A stretch of 32,758 nt of DNA, from assembly GCA_024277145.1 (NCBI GenBank), contig JAJRVU010000463.1, positions 1 through 32,758 of the forward strand, read 5' to 3'. Shown piece by piece: positions 8,650-16,984 of the stretch. The position numbers and the translations under genes were made by a program. Below the pieces are notes generated by a model. The model worked only from the letters and a program-made list of their open reading frames with translations, did no database searches and was not told the origin of the DNA. This stretch comes from Planctomycetota bacterium (GTDB lineage Bacteria > Planctomycetota > Planctomycetia > Planctomycetales > Planctomycetaceae). Numbering within the stretch: the first letter of the stretch is position 1; each line of letters begins with the position of its first letter.

Positions 8650-9843
8650 TTATTTTTCAGGAACAGGAGGCAGTTCGCTTTTACTTTGAGGTTTTGAAAC
8701 TTCTGAAGTTTTGATACTGACTCGAATCGGCGAATCCATTTTTTTCCTGACGTACATACCTTCATTTCTTCGGTTCAGGATCATTCGGGCTGCCTGATGT
8801 ACTTCTCCTTCATCAAGTCTTCTCAGGTTGCCAATCTGCATGAGTGGTTTGATGATTTTCATTGCTTTGGTTACCTGACTTTCAACCATAGCAATTTCCA
8901 TTAGAACTTTGCGAACATCTTCGATGGTTTTCATCTGGTTCGTGAATTCCGTTTGGAAGTCTGAAAGAATTTCGAGTGTTTGAATAGCGGAAATGACATC
9001 TTCCGTTCGATTGTTCAAGCTGGATTGCATGAGAACAAGCATTTCAAGATTTTCACTGGAAGTCTTCAGGTCCATTTTTTCAGAATTCAACTGGCCAGCC
9101 ATCGTGATCAGTTGTTTGGTATTCTTTTCTGCAATAGCAAGATTACCTGATTCTTTCACAACCTTGTTTTTCATTTGAACCATCTGGGTTAAAGCACTCT
9201 GGGCTTTGTCAATTTCATTTAACTCAGCAGTCAGTTTTGACTTCATATCTGAAAGTTTTTTAAGCCCTTCAACAGCAGATTCGGTATCAACTGATTCTGC
9301 CATAATTCGGTTCTTGACATTCACCAGTTGGTCCAGCGATTGGGAAGCTTCTTCAGTTGTTCCCTTTTCACTCACAAGAAGATCCTGCATCTTATTAATA
9401 TCTTGAAGGATTTGTTTTGCCTGTGGAGTCTTTTCTTTTTGTGCCAGGAGTATATTCTGAAGATCAGTCAGGTTCTTTAAAGGTTCAATCGCTTTCAAAG
9501 CTTTTCCTGATTCAGATTCAATTTCCATTCGAAGTGATCGAATTGATTCAACGACCTGATTTGCATTTTCAAGCTGACTCTGTTGCATTTCAAGATTGCT
9601 GAGCAAGGTATTCGTTTTACCAGCAGTTTCACTTACATCAGCCAGGCTGCTCATATTCTTTTGAATATCCATCATGGATGTTTCAAGTTTATTAATATGA
9701 ATGAGTAGCGGGCGATAAAATGCAAGATTGATTATAACGATGCAGGCCAGAATGCCAGCACCAAACAGTTTCCAGTTGAAGAGATCGGAACTTCCTTTTT
9801 CCTGATTCATTGATCCTGTTACGTTCTCATCAAAGTGATTCAA
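8650..9843 (-). CDS. Membrane-anchored coiled-coil protein built from 24-residue tandem repeats
   Basis: 397 residues, family not recognised. Residues about 27-46 (LFGAGILACIVIINLAFY) are a single membrane helix after a short polar N-terminus, so most of the protein projects to one side. From residue 94 to 333 the sequence is ten consecutive 24-residue repeats without insertion or deletion, with pattern A-x3-L-x2-[LMI]-x2-[MVL]-x3-[LVI]-x2-[EQ]; a degenerate copy precedes them. The C-terminus (NLRRLDEGEVHQAARMILNRR, then a Pro/Ser-rich tail) is different. Predicted to be almost all helix, like a rod or chemoreceptor/septum-type spacer; the role is unknown. TTG is taken as the start because GGAGG (9851-9855) lies 7 bases before it, whereas the first internal ATG (codon 12) lacks such a site. 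The gene stands alone and ends at a terminator. Confidence 0.8.
   Translation of the reverse strand: MNHFDENVTGSMNQEKGSSDLFNWKLFGAGILACIVIINLAFYRPLLIHINKLETSMMDIQKNMSSLADVSETAGKTNTLLSNLEMQQSQLENANQVVESIRSLRMEIESESGKALKAIEPLKNLTDLQNILLAQKEKTPQAKQILQDINKMQDLLVSEKGTTEEASQSLDQLVNVKNRIMAESVDTESAVEGLKKLSDMKSKLTAELNEIDKAQSALTQMVQMKNKVVKESGNLAIAEKNTKQLITMAGQLNSEKMDLKTSSENLEMLVLMQSSLNNRTEDVISAIQTLEILSDFQTEFTNQMKTIEDVRKVLMEIAMVESQVTKAMKIIKPLMQIGNLRRLDEGEVHQAARMILNRRNEGMYVRKKMDSPIRVSIKTSEVSKPQSKSELPPVPEK
8845..9564 (-). repeat. Ten in-frame 72-bp (24-codon) repeats
   Basis: The encoded units start with AN-, AIEPL, AKQIL, ASQSL, AVEGL, AQSAL, AEKNT, SSENL, AIQTL and VRKVL. Each is exactly 24 residues, aligned on hydrophobic positions 1, 5, 8, 11 and 15. 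DNA identity between units is low, so the array is old and held at the protein level. Confidence 0.85.
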
Positions 9844-10338
9844 GGTATTTCCTCCGGTTATGTATTATTTTATTTATCATGACTGGGTGAGCCTGTTTTA
9901 TGAAAGAGGCTTTTCATGAAAATAAATAATCAGGCAGGTAAACGATTCAGGAGTTGGAATGTCCGATCGTCTCGGGGTCTGCCAGGTTGTTTTTTATTTG
10001 GTGGGTAACATACTATTATTGAAAGAGCTCTCCAGTAAAATAATTATCGTCAACTTTGAGAATGATCTTTTGCGGAAAGCTCCCAACTTACCTAACTTTG
10101 CAAATATTTTGTTTGTATAATTTATACAAACACTTGACCAGAAAAAAACCTGAATTGAGCGGAATCGGGCATGTAATATTTTCTAACGATCATGATAAAA
10201 AACGAATGGTTTTATGACGTAAAGCTATTGTGTTTAATTAATTGCAACACAAAAACCAGAGCGATTCCTGGATGTTAATCAGGTATGATTAAACAAGTCA
10301 GGCAGAATGTTACTTTTATTTAACGGGTAAGCAGATTG
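9844..10338. other. Divergent intergenic region
   Basis: 495 bases between the coiled-coil gene (-) and the GNAT gene (+). Apart from the perfect palindrome at 10111-10131 and the ribosome-binding site of the minus-strand gene (9851-9855), I see no gene and no convincing promoter pair. The stretch is AT-rich. Confidence 0.5.
10111..10131. promoter_or_regulatory. Operator-like perfect palindrome
   Basis: GTTTGTATAA-T-TTATACAAAC: two perfect 10-base arms around one central base. It contains TATAAT (10116-10121), so it could overlap a -10 element reading to the right, but the sequence 17 bases further upstream is a poor -35. It lies 208 bases before the GNAT gene and 268 bases before the coiled-coil gene. 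The symmetry and AT content suit a homodimeric repressor site; no regulator gene is adjacent, so the binding protein is unknown. Confidence 0.55.
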
Positions 10339-10791
10339 ATGAATTTCGAAATACGTTTAGCAGAAAAAGATGACTGGGAACAAATCGCACAGTTCAATCT
10401 TCAATTGGCAAAAGAAACAGAAAATAAAAAACTCGATTGGGAGACCCTCAGCTGTGGGGTGCAGAACGTTTTATCAGACGAGAAAAAAGGGAGATATTTT
10501 GTTGCGTGCCACGATAATAAAATTATCGGCCAGTTAATGCACACCTGGGAATGGAGCGATTGGCGGAACGGAGAACTGTGGTGGCTTCAAAGCGTGTATG
10601 TTGATGCACAGTATCGCCAGCAGGGTGTTTTTCGTAAGCTTTATCAGGTTATCCTTAACGATGCAAAAATGAAAAAGAATGTTGTCGGAATTCGCCTTTA
10701 TGTGGAAAATGAAAATGTTCGTGCACAAAAAACTTATGAAAAACTGGGAATGAACCAGTCAGGGTATCAGGTGTTGGAAGAACTATTTTAA
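10339..10791 (+). CDS. GNAT-family N-acetyltransferase
   Basis: 150 residues, a typical single-domain GNAT length. The acetyl-CoA-binding motif A is visible as LQSVYVDAQYRQQGVFRKLYQ (the R-x-x-G-x-[FG] pyrophosphate loop RQQGVF), preceded by the strand GELWWL and followed by motif B, GIRLYVENENVRAQKTYEKLGM, the usual 'N-x-x-A-x-x-x-Y-x-x-x-G' C-terminal signature. The acceptor substrate cannot be read from sequence. ATG at 10339 is preferred over the TTG before it. The creatininase-like gene starts 54 bases downstream on the same strand, and a shared transcript ending at the terminator at 11621 is likely. Confidence 0.9.
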   Translation: MNFEIRLAEKDDWEQIAQFNLQLAKETENKKLDWETLSCGVQNVLSDEKKGRYFVACHDNKIIGQLMHTWEWSDWRNGELWWLQSVYVDAQYRQQGVFRKLYQVILNDAKMKKNVVGIRLYVENENVRAQKTYEKLGMNQSGYQVLEELF

Positions 10792-10845
10792 TATCGCGTG
10801 TATTACAGTAAATCAGGAAATTGATTGAAGCTCAGGAAAGACAAA

Positions 10846-11574
10846 ATGATAATGAACAACCAGGATTCCAAACCCGTAATTTTAGGCAAACTCACTCGAA
10901 AAGAATTTCGGGAACGAATGGAATCAGGAGAATTAAAAGCCTGCATCATTCCAACCGCTGCAACGGAACAACATCTGGAACATCTCGCGATGGAGCATGA
11001 CTATCGAAGCATCATGCATATTTCTGAACTCATTGCAAAAGAGGTCACTCCGCACGTTCTTGTTGCCCCTGTCATGAATATTGGAATTAGTGAACATCAT
11101 ATGAAGCATCCCGGAACTCTTTCTGCGCTGCCGGGAAGTTGGCTTTCCGTTTTGTTCGATGGAATCAGAAGCATGAATCAAGCTGGCTTCACAAATATTC
11201 TGGTTCTGAATGGGCATGGTGGAAACATTGCTCCCTGTGAAGGAATGTGGGGACAATATCTGCAAAGGCTGGAAATCAATCTCCAGTTTGCTTCGTATTG
11301 GGATTTCCTGCCTGAAGAAATTGCTTTCAAACATCTGGAAACGAAAGAGTATCCGGGGCACGCACAGGAATTTGAAACAGCCATTGCACTCGCTGCCTTT
11401 CCTGAAAACGTCAGGCATGATGCGATGTCTTCCCAGAAGGATCAGGCTCCTATTCATGCCACTGCAGAAGCGGGAAAAGCAATGATCGACGCAACCGTGC
11501 AGGAAATCGCAAAACATATCAGGGGAATGATCGCCGGCACCGAAACCGTAGACATCCCACCCTACATGCCTTGA
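10846..11574 (+). CDS. Creatininase-family amidohydrolase
   Basis: 242 residues. The metal-site residues of the creatininase fold are in place: TAATEQHLEHLAMEHD (Glu, His and Asp ligands), the loop LNGHGGN with its His, and GHAQEFET with the late Glu. The family opens cyclic amides such as creatinine or works on related intermediates (for example FAPy deformylase in riboflavin/F420 synthesis); the exact substrate is unknown. I take ATG 10846 because AGGAAAG lies about 5 bases upstream; the upstream TTG at 10825 lacks a site, and ATG 10852 is a near alternative. It follows the GNAT gene and ends 46 bases before a strong hairpin shared with the convergent esterase gene. Confidence 0.88.
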   Translation: MIMNNQDSKPVILGKLTRKEFRERMESGELKACIIPTAATEQHLEHLAMEHDYRSIMHISELIAKEVTPHVLVAPVMNIGISEHHMKHPGTLSALPGSWLSVLFDGIRSMNQAGFTNILVLNGHGGNIAPCEGMWGQYLQRLEINLQFASYWDFLPEEIAFKHLETKEYPGHAQEFETAIALAAFPENVRHDAMSSQKDQAPIHATAEAGKAMIDATVQEIAKHIRGMIAGTETVDIPPYMP

Positions 11575-11620
11575 GAAAAAGACTTTAACAATGTTTTGGA
11601 TCTCCCCACCCAAACAAAAA

Positions 11621-11650
11621 AACCTCCTGCTTATCATTAAACAGGAGGTT
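11621..11650 (-). terminator. Terminator between convergent genes (minus-strand U-run)
   Basis: Stem AACCTCCTG / CAGGAGGTT with a 12-base loop. On the minus strand the hairpin is followed by TTTTTTG, giving a textbook terminator for the esterase gene (stop at 11689). On the plus strand GGG precedes TTTT, so it may also work weakly for the creatininase gene. Confidence 0.85.
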
Positions 11651-11688
11651 CCGGGTTTTCAAATTATCATGGCCTGATTTAGATCAGG

Positions 11689-13233
11689 TTATTTTGCATC
11701 AACCGTAACGCCAGGCCATTCGTCTGTTCGGAAAGGTGTTAAAGGTAACCCCTCTTTACTCTGCACATTGCAAACAGGATTCTGAGCCCAACCATACCGA
11801 ACGGAAACAGGTTCTTTCACTGAATCGCTCCAGACTTCAATTTTGTTTCTCGCAACAATCTTTGCACTCGCCCAGACAAACTTTTTATCTTCACCCGCAA
11901 TTGCAAATCCAATTGGAGTACGAACGTCAAAAGTATCCATTCCGGTACCAACATGATCAAAAGTAACAGTAATCTTGTTTTCTTTTTTAGTGAAGGATTT
12001 CAAGATTGGACTTCTGCTCGCAATATTCACGCCGTATTCATTTTTCAAAGCAAGCCGAGCCAGGCGTTTGCCGACATCCTGCTTATTTTTCGGATGAATA
12101 TCATGAGCTTCACCAATATCAATAATGACAGCTTCACCGGTATTATGCAGCTTGTTCATTGTCATTGTTTGAGCTTCACGAAGTTCTGCCCAGTTCCTTT
12201 CCACAGGTTCAGGAGATTCTTCATAGAAGTCAGCAAGCTGAACCCAGTAAAAAGGAAAATCGCCCTGCTTCCAGACATCACGCCAATTCTGAATCATTAA
12301 CGGAAACAGATGACGGTACTGATAAGCTCTGCTCGCATTGCTTTCCCCTTGATACCAGATCGCTCCCCGAATTCCGTATCCGATAATCGGATTCAATTTT
12401 CCGTTATAAAGATTTCCGGGACGACTATTTCCGGTAAGCAGTCCCCGAGGGTCGCGAGGTCTTCTACCAGATTTTCCGTTTTTCTCCCACTCTTCAACAG
12501 CCGCCTTAAATTTTTTCACATTTTCATCCATGTTTTTTTCGATACCTTCCCATTTTTGAAGAAGCGGGGTATATCGTTCATCCGTTTTGAATAAATCTCG
12601 TCGAACCCAGGCTTCTGCAGCGGAACCACCCCAGGAATTATCAATAAGTCCAATAGGGACGTCGATAGTCTGGTGAAGTTGTCTTCCGAAGAAATAACCG
12701 ACTGCAGAGAAATTTCCCGCAGTTGCAGGAGTACAGACAGACCACTCACCAACAAAATCTTTCTGTGGTTCCTGAATGCCAACATTCGGAATAGTAATTA
12801 AACGAATTTTCGGGTAGTTCGCAGTTAATCGTTCGATGTCAGCATCGTCACTACTGTTAACTCGCATTGCCATGTTCGATTGACCGGAGCAAAGCCAGAC
12901 TTCGCCCACAAGCACATTTTTAAGCGTAATTCGGTTTTTTCCAGTGATGATTAATTGATGGGGGGCACCAACAGAAAGAGGGTTCAATATCACCTGCCAG
13001 TTGCCATTGGCATCTGCAGTTGTGGAATGTGATTGACCAGCGATAGTCACAACCACTTTTTCGCCCGCTTCCGCCCATCCCCAAACCGGATTCTTCTGGT
13101 TTCTTTGAAGAACCATATTGCTTCCGAAAATGGAAGGAACTTTGACGTTTGCTTCTACATTTTCGATCAATAAAGATGAGAGCAAAATCGGAATGATTAA
13201 AAATCGTTTGCTCAACGTTTTACTAAATGACAT
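11689..13233 (-). CDS. Secreted sialate O-acetylesterase (SASA domain)
   Basis: 514 residues. Residues 1-28 are a signal peptide ([13 protein letters not shown], cleavage likely after VEA). A beta-sandwich follows ([27 protein letters not shown]), then the esterase core with nucleophile Ser116 in LCSGQSNM, the block [11 protein letters not shown], and the catalytic Asp/His loop [11 protein letters not shown]-terminal beta domain ends the protein. The enzyme class removes O-acetyl groups from sialic acids or other acetylated glycans. ATG 13233 has GGAG 10 bases upstream. An open frame extends 43 codons further, but that extension is made of the intergenic repeat at 13321-13383 and has no signal peptide, so it is not coding. 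A sialidase gene lies at 31261-32451. Confidence 0.93.
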   Translation of the reverse strand: MSFSKTLSKRFLIIPILLSSLLIENVEANVKVPSIFGSNMVLQRNQKNPVWGWAEAGEKVVVTIAGQSHSTTADANGNWQVILNPLSVGAPHQLIITGKNRITLKNVLVGEVWLCSGQSNMAMRVNSSDDADIERLTANYPKIRLITIPNVGIQEPQKDFVGEWSVCTPATAGNFSAVGYFFGRQLHQTIDVPIGLIDNSWGGSAAEAWVRRDLFKTDERYTPLLQKWEGIEKNMDENVKKFKAAVEEWEKNGKSGRRPRDPRGLLTGNSRPGNLYNGKLNPIIGYGIRGAIWYQGESNASRAYQYRHLFPLMIQNWRDVWKQGDFPFYWVQLADFYEESPEPVERNWAELREAQTMTMNKLHNTGEAVIIDIGEAHDIHPKNKQDVGKRLARLALKNEYGVNIASRSPILKSFTKKENKITVTFDHVGTGMDTFDVRTPIGFAIAGEDKKFVWASAKIVARNKIEVWSDSVKEPVSVRYGWAQNPVCNVQSKEGLPLTPFRTDEWPGVTVDAK

Positions 13234-13320
13234 AAGAATAATTCTCCAGTGGTTAAAACTTGTCGTTTGATAAATTATTTTGATTCGTAAATATTCGTCA
13301 GACACAGCCCAGAGTGAATA

Positions 13321-13383
13321 GCACGCCAACGAGCGCGCCATTTGCAAATTGATGCATGACATTTAAAGCCCGACAGAGCACTA
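13321..13383 (-). repeat. Dispersed 63-bp element ending in a GCACGC...GCGTGC hairpin, copy 1
   Basis: Read on the minus strand it begins TAGTGCTCTGTCGGGC, continues TTTAAATGTC and ends GGCGCGCTCGTTGGCGTGC. It aligns base for base, with a handful of differences, to plus-strand 32594-32657. It lies 25 bases from a REP palindrome in an AT-rich gap upstream of the esterase gene. Confidence 0.8.
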
Positions 13384-13407
13384 CGGCTATATTGTAAAAC
13401 CTAACAT

Positions 13408-13429
13408 TGGTCTGCACAGCAGACCCTAC
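13408..13429 (-). repeat. REP palindrome (GGTCTGC-TGT-GCAGACC), copy 1
   Basis: A 7-bp perfect stem with a 3-base loop, extended on one side by GTAGG. It is the same motif as at 16012, 17595, 17644, 22557 and 32700; here the GTAGG side faces right (minus orientation). Confidence 0.9.
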
Positions 13430-13690
13430 GGTTGCGAACTCTGCATGATGAATTATTTTCTTTAAAACAATCCTGGGAAAACAGGCGGGCTGCGTGGGGC
13501 TGCAAAACAGAGAGCCCTAGTATCACATGGAAAAGAAGGGATTTCCAGCCAGAAAAGCAAAATACTGACCATCATCAATGTACAGAAGTTCCTATGCTTG
13601 TCGCAGAAAACCTCCACTTTGGTCAAAGAGAGTCACTTCCGATTAATTCAGGTAATCATTCAGAATTTTTGATTAGAAGAAAATCCAGTT
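13430..13690. other. Intergenic gap between repeats and the permease gene
   Basis: Part of a 457-base gene-free stretch (13234-13690). Beyond the two repeats and the short phrase at 13432-13448 I see nothing: the only open frame, on the plus strand, starts inside repeat sequence and runs into the antisense of the permease gene. Confidence 0.5.
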
Positions 13691-15943
13691 TCAGGATGCG
13701 GTTGATGAAACTTCTGCCATCGGCACAATGCTTCGAGATTCCACAAAAATTTCCGTCCCGTCAAACTCCGGCAACGGAAATTCTGCGCCACAATGTTCAC
13801 ATTTGATGTTCGTTTGTAAACGTTTCTTTCCGCAACTTTCACATTTCACCTTTCCAACCCATTGATGGGCAGAAATCATGGTGAGAAGCCCCCCCCAGCC
13901 GAGGAAGAAATTGAACAGCATCCAAAACGTCATTTCTTTTCTGGTGAAAGAATTTCTTCGACCAATCCAGAACGTGACTGCTGCTGCAAAAATGCACGAC
14001 AGGAAAATCATCCCAATATAAAGCCAGCCTGATTGAGGGTTCCGTTTCATGCGTGAAGAAATAGAGGTACCGTAAAATTCATCCACCTCCGTTGAAGTGG
14101 AAGCATCATAAGCCATCATTCCCAAAAGTGGTCCGACTGGAATCAAACCTGCTCTTAAAGCACCTTTCGCAACAGATTCTTTTAGGCGAATCGATGATAA
14201 TTGATTCTTCCTTGATATGGTCCCTTTTTCGTCAATTTCCAAATAAGTTTTGAACCGACTGCTTGGCCAGATTAAGTTCTGCCAACAGTTTCTGTAAAAG
14301 TTAACAAGAAAACGATTTTCACCAGGGACCTTCGCAATGTTAATACTGGTACCGTTTGGAATCCTATGATTTAATGTAATGCTCGCAATTTTTTTACCCG
14401 GAATATATTGAACATGCATAGGATAATAGCCATTTGGATGAAAGTACCGACCTTCATTATTCTTTGCCCATGAAGCCATTTTTTTAGGAGCAAGCTCCGG
14501 TTCCACCAATTCTCCATTCCCATTATTAACACGTGGCAGGGCTTCGTGAATTGCTATTTCATCTTCGTAAACAATCAATGTTTCTTTGGAATCCTTGGAA
14601 GTAAGTAGTCCTATGCCACGAATCGGCCTACTAATCTTTGGTTCTGTAAGAGGACTGATAATTTGCTTATTGGCGCCAAAAAGAAAAAAGCCATTGTTTT
14701 TCGTTGTCATAAGGAACGGGTTAGATCCGCCATATCTATTATTCGTAGTTCTTTCACCAATTCCAATTAATTTGTCAAACTCACACTCAATTGTAACTGA
14801 TTGTTTTTTTTTGTCGTGTGGATATCCAATGATTTTGTTTTCTTGTGCCAGGTAATACCAGCTAAATGGATTTTCATTAATATAAGGAAGTCTCACTGAA
14901 GAACTAATGGAAGAAGAAAGATTATTTGGTTGCGCATAAAACATTTTGAGCCATCCAACTTCCTCTGTAGTGCTAATGCTTTTAACTTCCAATTGATTTT
15001 TGAATCTACTGTTTCCATGCTTGTCTTTATATTCATATTCAGCAGGGTTCAATTTTCGGTCTGGGTGATAAATATCTTCTACGGAAATATTTTTTTTCAA
15101 ATGAGAATCATGCCCCACTTTGTAAGTGTTTCCATCTTTGCCGTAGACATAATAATAAAAGACATGTTCTTCGGAAACGATTGATCCAATAGTCACAAGG
15201 ATCATCGCAGTAATAAGAAATGTCAGAATGACCTGAACGGGAACGGAGATGATATACATAGTGATCAGTCGGATAACCCTGCTGAAAAGAGGTTTCCGAA
15301 CTTCATCTAGTGTTCGTGTGAAATGAGCCCAGCAGGTGATCCCCAGAAAAGCGGACGAAAGAAGTGCCAATGGAATAGCAATTGACGCAGAGAGGTTTCC
15401 ATAACTTTCTGCTAGTATATAGAAATAAAATGAAGCTAGTATTGTAAAAATCAATGGAAAGAATCGCGTTCCAAACCATTTTCTTTGTCGAATTCCACAC
15501 AAAAAAGTACCAAAATAACTCATCATTCCTGTAATAAGAAAAACAACATTAGTCCAAAGATCATACCAGTAAAAAGGAGCCGATTTTTTAACGGGATGTG
15601 AAATGACCCAGGCAGAGAATAAGTATAGAGTTATCGTAATGAAGAAATAATAACCCAGTCCTGTAATGATTTTGGAAAAGAATATTCCGTTCATGGACTG
15701 AGAACGATGACAAAGAAACGACCAGCGATCCCTTTTCAGTTCCGGGAATGTTTGAAGAATTCCAAAAACGGCTCCCACAACTTGGAAATAAATCCAGCAT
15801 TGAGAAGTGAAAAATCCATGGTTTGCGCTGCCATTTCCTCTTACAGCAAAAGATGAAAAAACCATCAAACAGCCGATGACCAAAAATACACCGACTGCGT
15901 ATTTGAAATTTTCTTTGAACTCTTTCCAGATTAATGTCGTCAT
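13691..15943 (-). CDS. ABC-2-type permease with a large insert and C-terminal zinc ribbon
   Basis: 750 residues. The N-terminus (TLIWKEFKENFKYAVGVFLVIGC) is the usual start of an ABC-2 permease, followed by about six membrane helices up to residue 260. Then comes a polar region of roughly 370 residues, rich in beta strands, with repeated Asn-Gly loops (GKDGNTYKVGHDSH, VNNGNGELVEPE), probably outside the membrane. Two to three helices return near 640-695, and the protein ends in CESC-x10-CEHC (701-718), a zinc ribbon that would lie in the cytoplasm. It is the last gene after GntR and ATPase genes on the same strand. ATG 15943 is preceded by AGGA. The cargo is unknown; such cassettes usually respond to envelope stress or peptides, which is inference here. 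Confidence 0.75.
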   Translation of the reverse strand: MTTLIWKEFKENFKYAVGVFLVIGCLMVFSSFAVRGNGSANHGFFTSQCWIYFQVVGAVFGILQTFPELKRDRWSFLCHRSQSMNGIFFSKIITGLGYYFFITITLYLFSAWVISHPVKKSAPFYWYDLWTNVVFLITGMMSYFGTFLCGIRQRKWFGTRFFPLIFTILASFYFYILAESYGNLSASIAIPLALLSSAFLGITCWAHFTRTLDEVRKPLFSRVIRLITMYIISVPVQVILTFLITAMILVTIGSIVSEEHVFYYYVYGKDGNTYKVGHDSHLKKNISVEDIYHPDRKLNPAEYEYKDKHGNSRFKNQLEVKSISTTEEVGWLKMFYAQPNNLSSSISSSVRLPYINENPFSWYYLAQENKIIGYPHDKKKQSVTIECEFDKLIGIGERTTNNRYGGSNPFLMTTKNNGFFLFGANKQIISPLTEPKISRPIRGIGLLTSKDSKETLIVYEDEIAIHEALPRVNNGNGELVEPELAPKKMASWAKNNEGRYFHPNGYYPMHVQYIPGKKIASITLNHRIPNGTSINIAKVPGENRFLVNFYRNCWQNLIWPSSRFKTYLEIDEKGTISRKNQLSSIRLKESVAKGALRAGLIPVGPLLGMMAYDASTSTEVDEFYGTSISSRMKRNPQSGWLYIGMIFLSCIFAAAVTFWIGRRNSFTRKEMTFWMLFNFFLGWGGLLTMISAHQWVGKVKCESCGKKRLQTNIKCEHCGAEFPLPEFDGTEIFVESRSIVPMAEVSSTAS

Positions 15944-16011
15944 CAATTGATTCCTGCTCGAAATGAATTGTCATAGTAAATTTACAGAAAATTATCGAAA
16001 AAATAATAGCC

Positions 16012-16033
16012 GTAGGGTCTGCTGTGCAGACCA
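16012..16033 (+). repeat. REP palindrome, copy 2, inside an operon
   Basis: GTAGG plus the GGTCTGC-TGT-GCAGACC stem. It sits in the 110-base gap between the ATPase stop (16054) and the permease start (15943), so it would be transcribed as a hairpin within the operon message. Confidence 0.9.
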
Positions 16034-16053
16034 TTGTATTTCTCGTAAAACCG

Positions 16054-16977
16054 TCAGGCCATTGCTGCCAGTTTCAACAACGAACCTGTCCGGTCCCTGC
16101 TGCTCATATAATTAATCACCGAATGTTCCAGGCTGATTTCATGCGGCTCCATACTGCTGGCACCGAGACTGTTTAATATGATTTCTGTTTTTTCATCCGG
16201 ATTAGCCACCGTGATTTCCAGTCTGTTTTCAAACTGATGAACATGAACAAGCCCCGGAATATCAGGCAGGTCAGGAAAATTCATCGGAAATTCCAACGAC
16301 CAGCACTTAACTTGATTCCGAAATTCTTCCATCGGACTATTCACCCTTAAAACCGATCGGTCGAGAATTGCCACCCGATCCGCAACCCGTTCTACATCGT
16401 TAATTAAATGGGAACTGAATAAAATCGTTCGATCATTTTTTCGAGTTACCGCAAGCATTGCCTCAATGAGTGACATGCGAGCCACCGGATCAAGACCGAG
16501 TGCCGGATCATCCAGAATGAGCAGTTCCGGTTCCGGAGCAAGCGTTAAAGCCAGACATAGACCAGCCCGTTCCCCACGTGAAAGATGTTTTGTTTTCGTT
16601 TTGGAACTCAAATTGAAATGATCAATTACCGTCTGAAAAACATGATGATTCCAGTTCGGAACGCCCGCTTTTTGGTACTTGGCACATTCTGCAATCGACA
16701 TCCAGCGATAAACAAAATGATCTTCCGTCATGTAACCAATCCGGTTTCGATATTCCTTCGTCAGCTTCTGGCTGTTACATCCTAAAATGGAAGACTTTCC
16801 GCGGGAGGGTTTTAACAGTCCAAGCATCATGCGAATGGTGGTCGTTTTTCCTGATCCGTTTCGTCCCAGAAAGGCGAAAATTTCCCCTTTCGGAATTTTC
16901 AGATTGAGTTGATCAACCGCCAGCTTGTTTCCAAAATAGCGAGTTAAACCTTCTGTTTCGATAACGTATTGACTCAT
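16054..16977 (-). CDS. ABC transporter ATP-binding protein
   Basis: 307 residues. Walker A is GRNGSGKTT (38-46), the signature loop is LSRGE (132-136) in place of LSGGQ, Walker B is LLILDDP (152-158) and the switch histidine lies in FSSHL. The usual catalytic Glu after Walker B is Asp157, and the Q-loop position reads GYMTED with Glu rather than Gln. The C-terminal 90 residues (QFENRLEITVANPDEKTE and on) form the regulatory tail seen in YtrB/CcmA-type ATPases. ATG 16977 is used because GGG lies a few bases upstream and homology begins there; the longer open frame reads through the end of the GntR gene. It starts 7 bases after the GntR stop, indicating tight coupling. Confidence 0.9.
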   Translation of the reverse strand: MSQYVIETEGLTRYFGNKLAVDQLNLKIPKGEIFAFLGRNGSGKTTTIRMMLGLLKPSRGKSSILGCNSQKLTKEYRNRIGYMTEDHFVYRWMSIAECAKYQKAGVPNWNHHVFQTVIDHFNLSSKTKTKHLSRGERAGLCLALTLAPEPELLILDDPALGLDPVARMSLIEAMLAVTRKNDRTILFSSHLINDVERVADRVAILDRSVLRVNSPMEEFRNQVKCWSLEFPMNFPDLPDIPGLVHVHQFENRLEITVANPDEKTEIILNSLGASSMEPHEISLEHSVINYMSSRDRTGSLLKLAAMA

Positions 16978-16984
16978 AACAACC

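Noticed and set aside
10933-11637. Long (234-codon) minus-strand open frame opposite the creatininase gene
   Set aside because: It lies wholly antisense to a well-supported enzyme, lacks any recognisable domain, and has the Cys/Arg/Phe-rich composition of a shadow frame.
13234-13362. N-terminal extension of the sialate O-acetylesterase
   Set aside because: The extra codons run over the dispersed repeat, would hide the signal peptide, and a good start with GGAG exists at 13233.
13432-13806. 124-codon plus-strand open frame before the permease gene
   Set aside because: It starts inside intergenic repeat sequence and ends antisense to the permease, with no family match and no ribosome-binding site.
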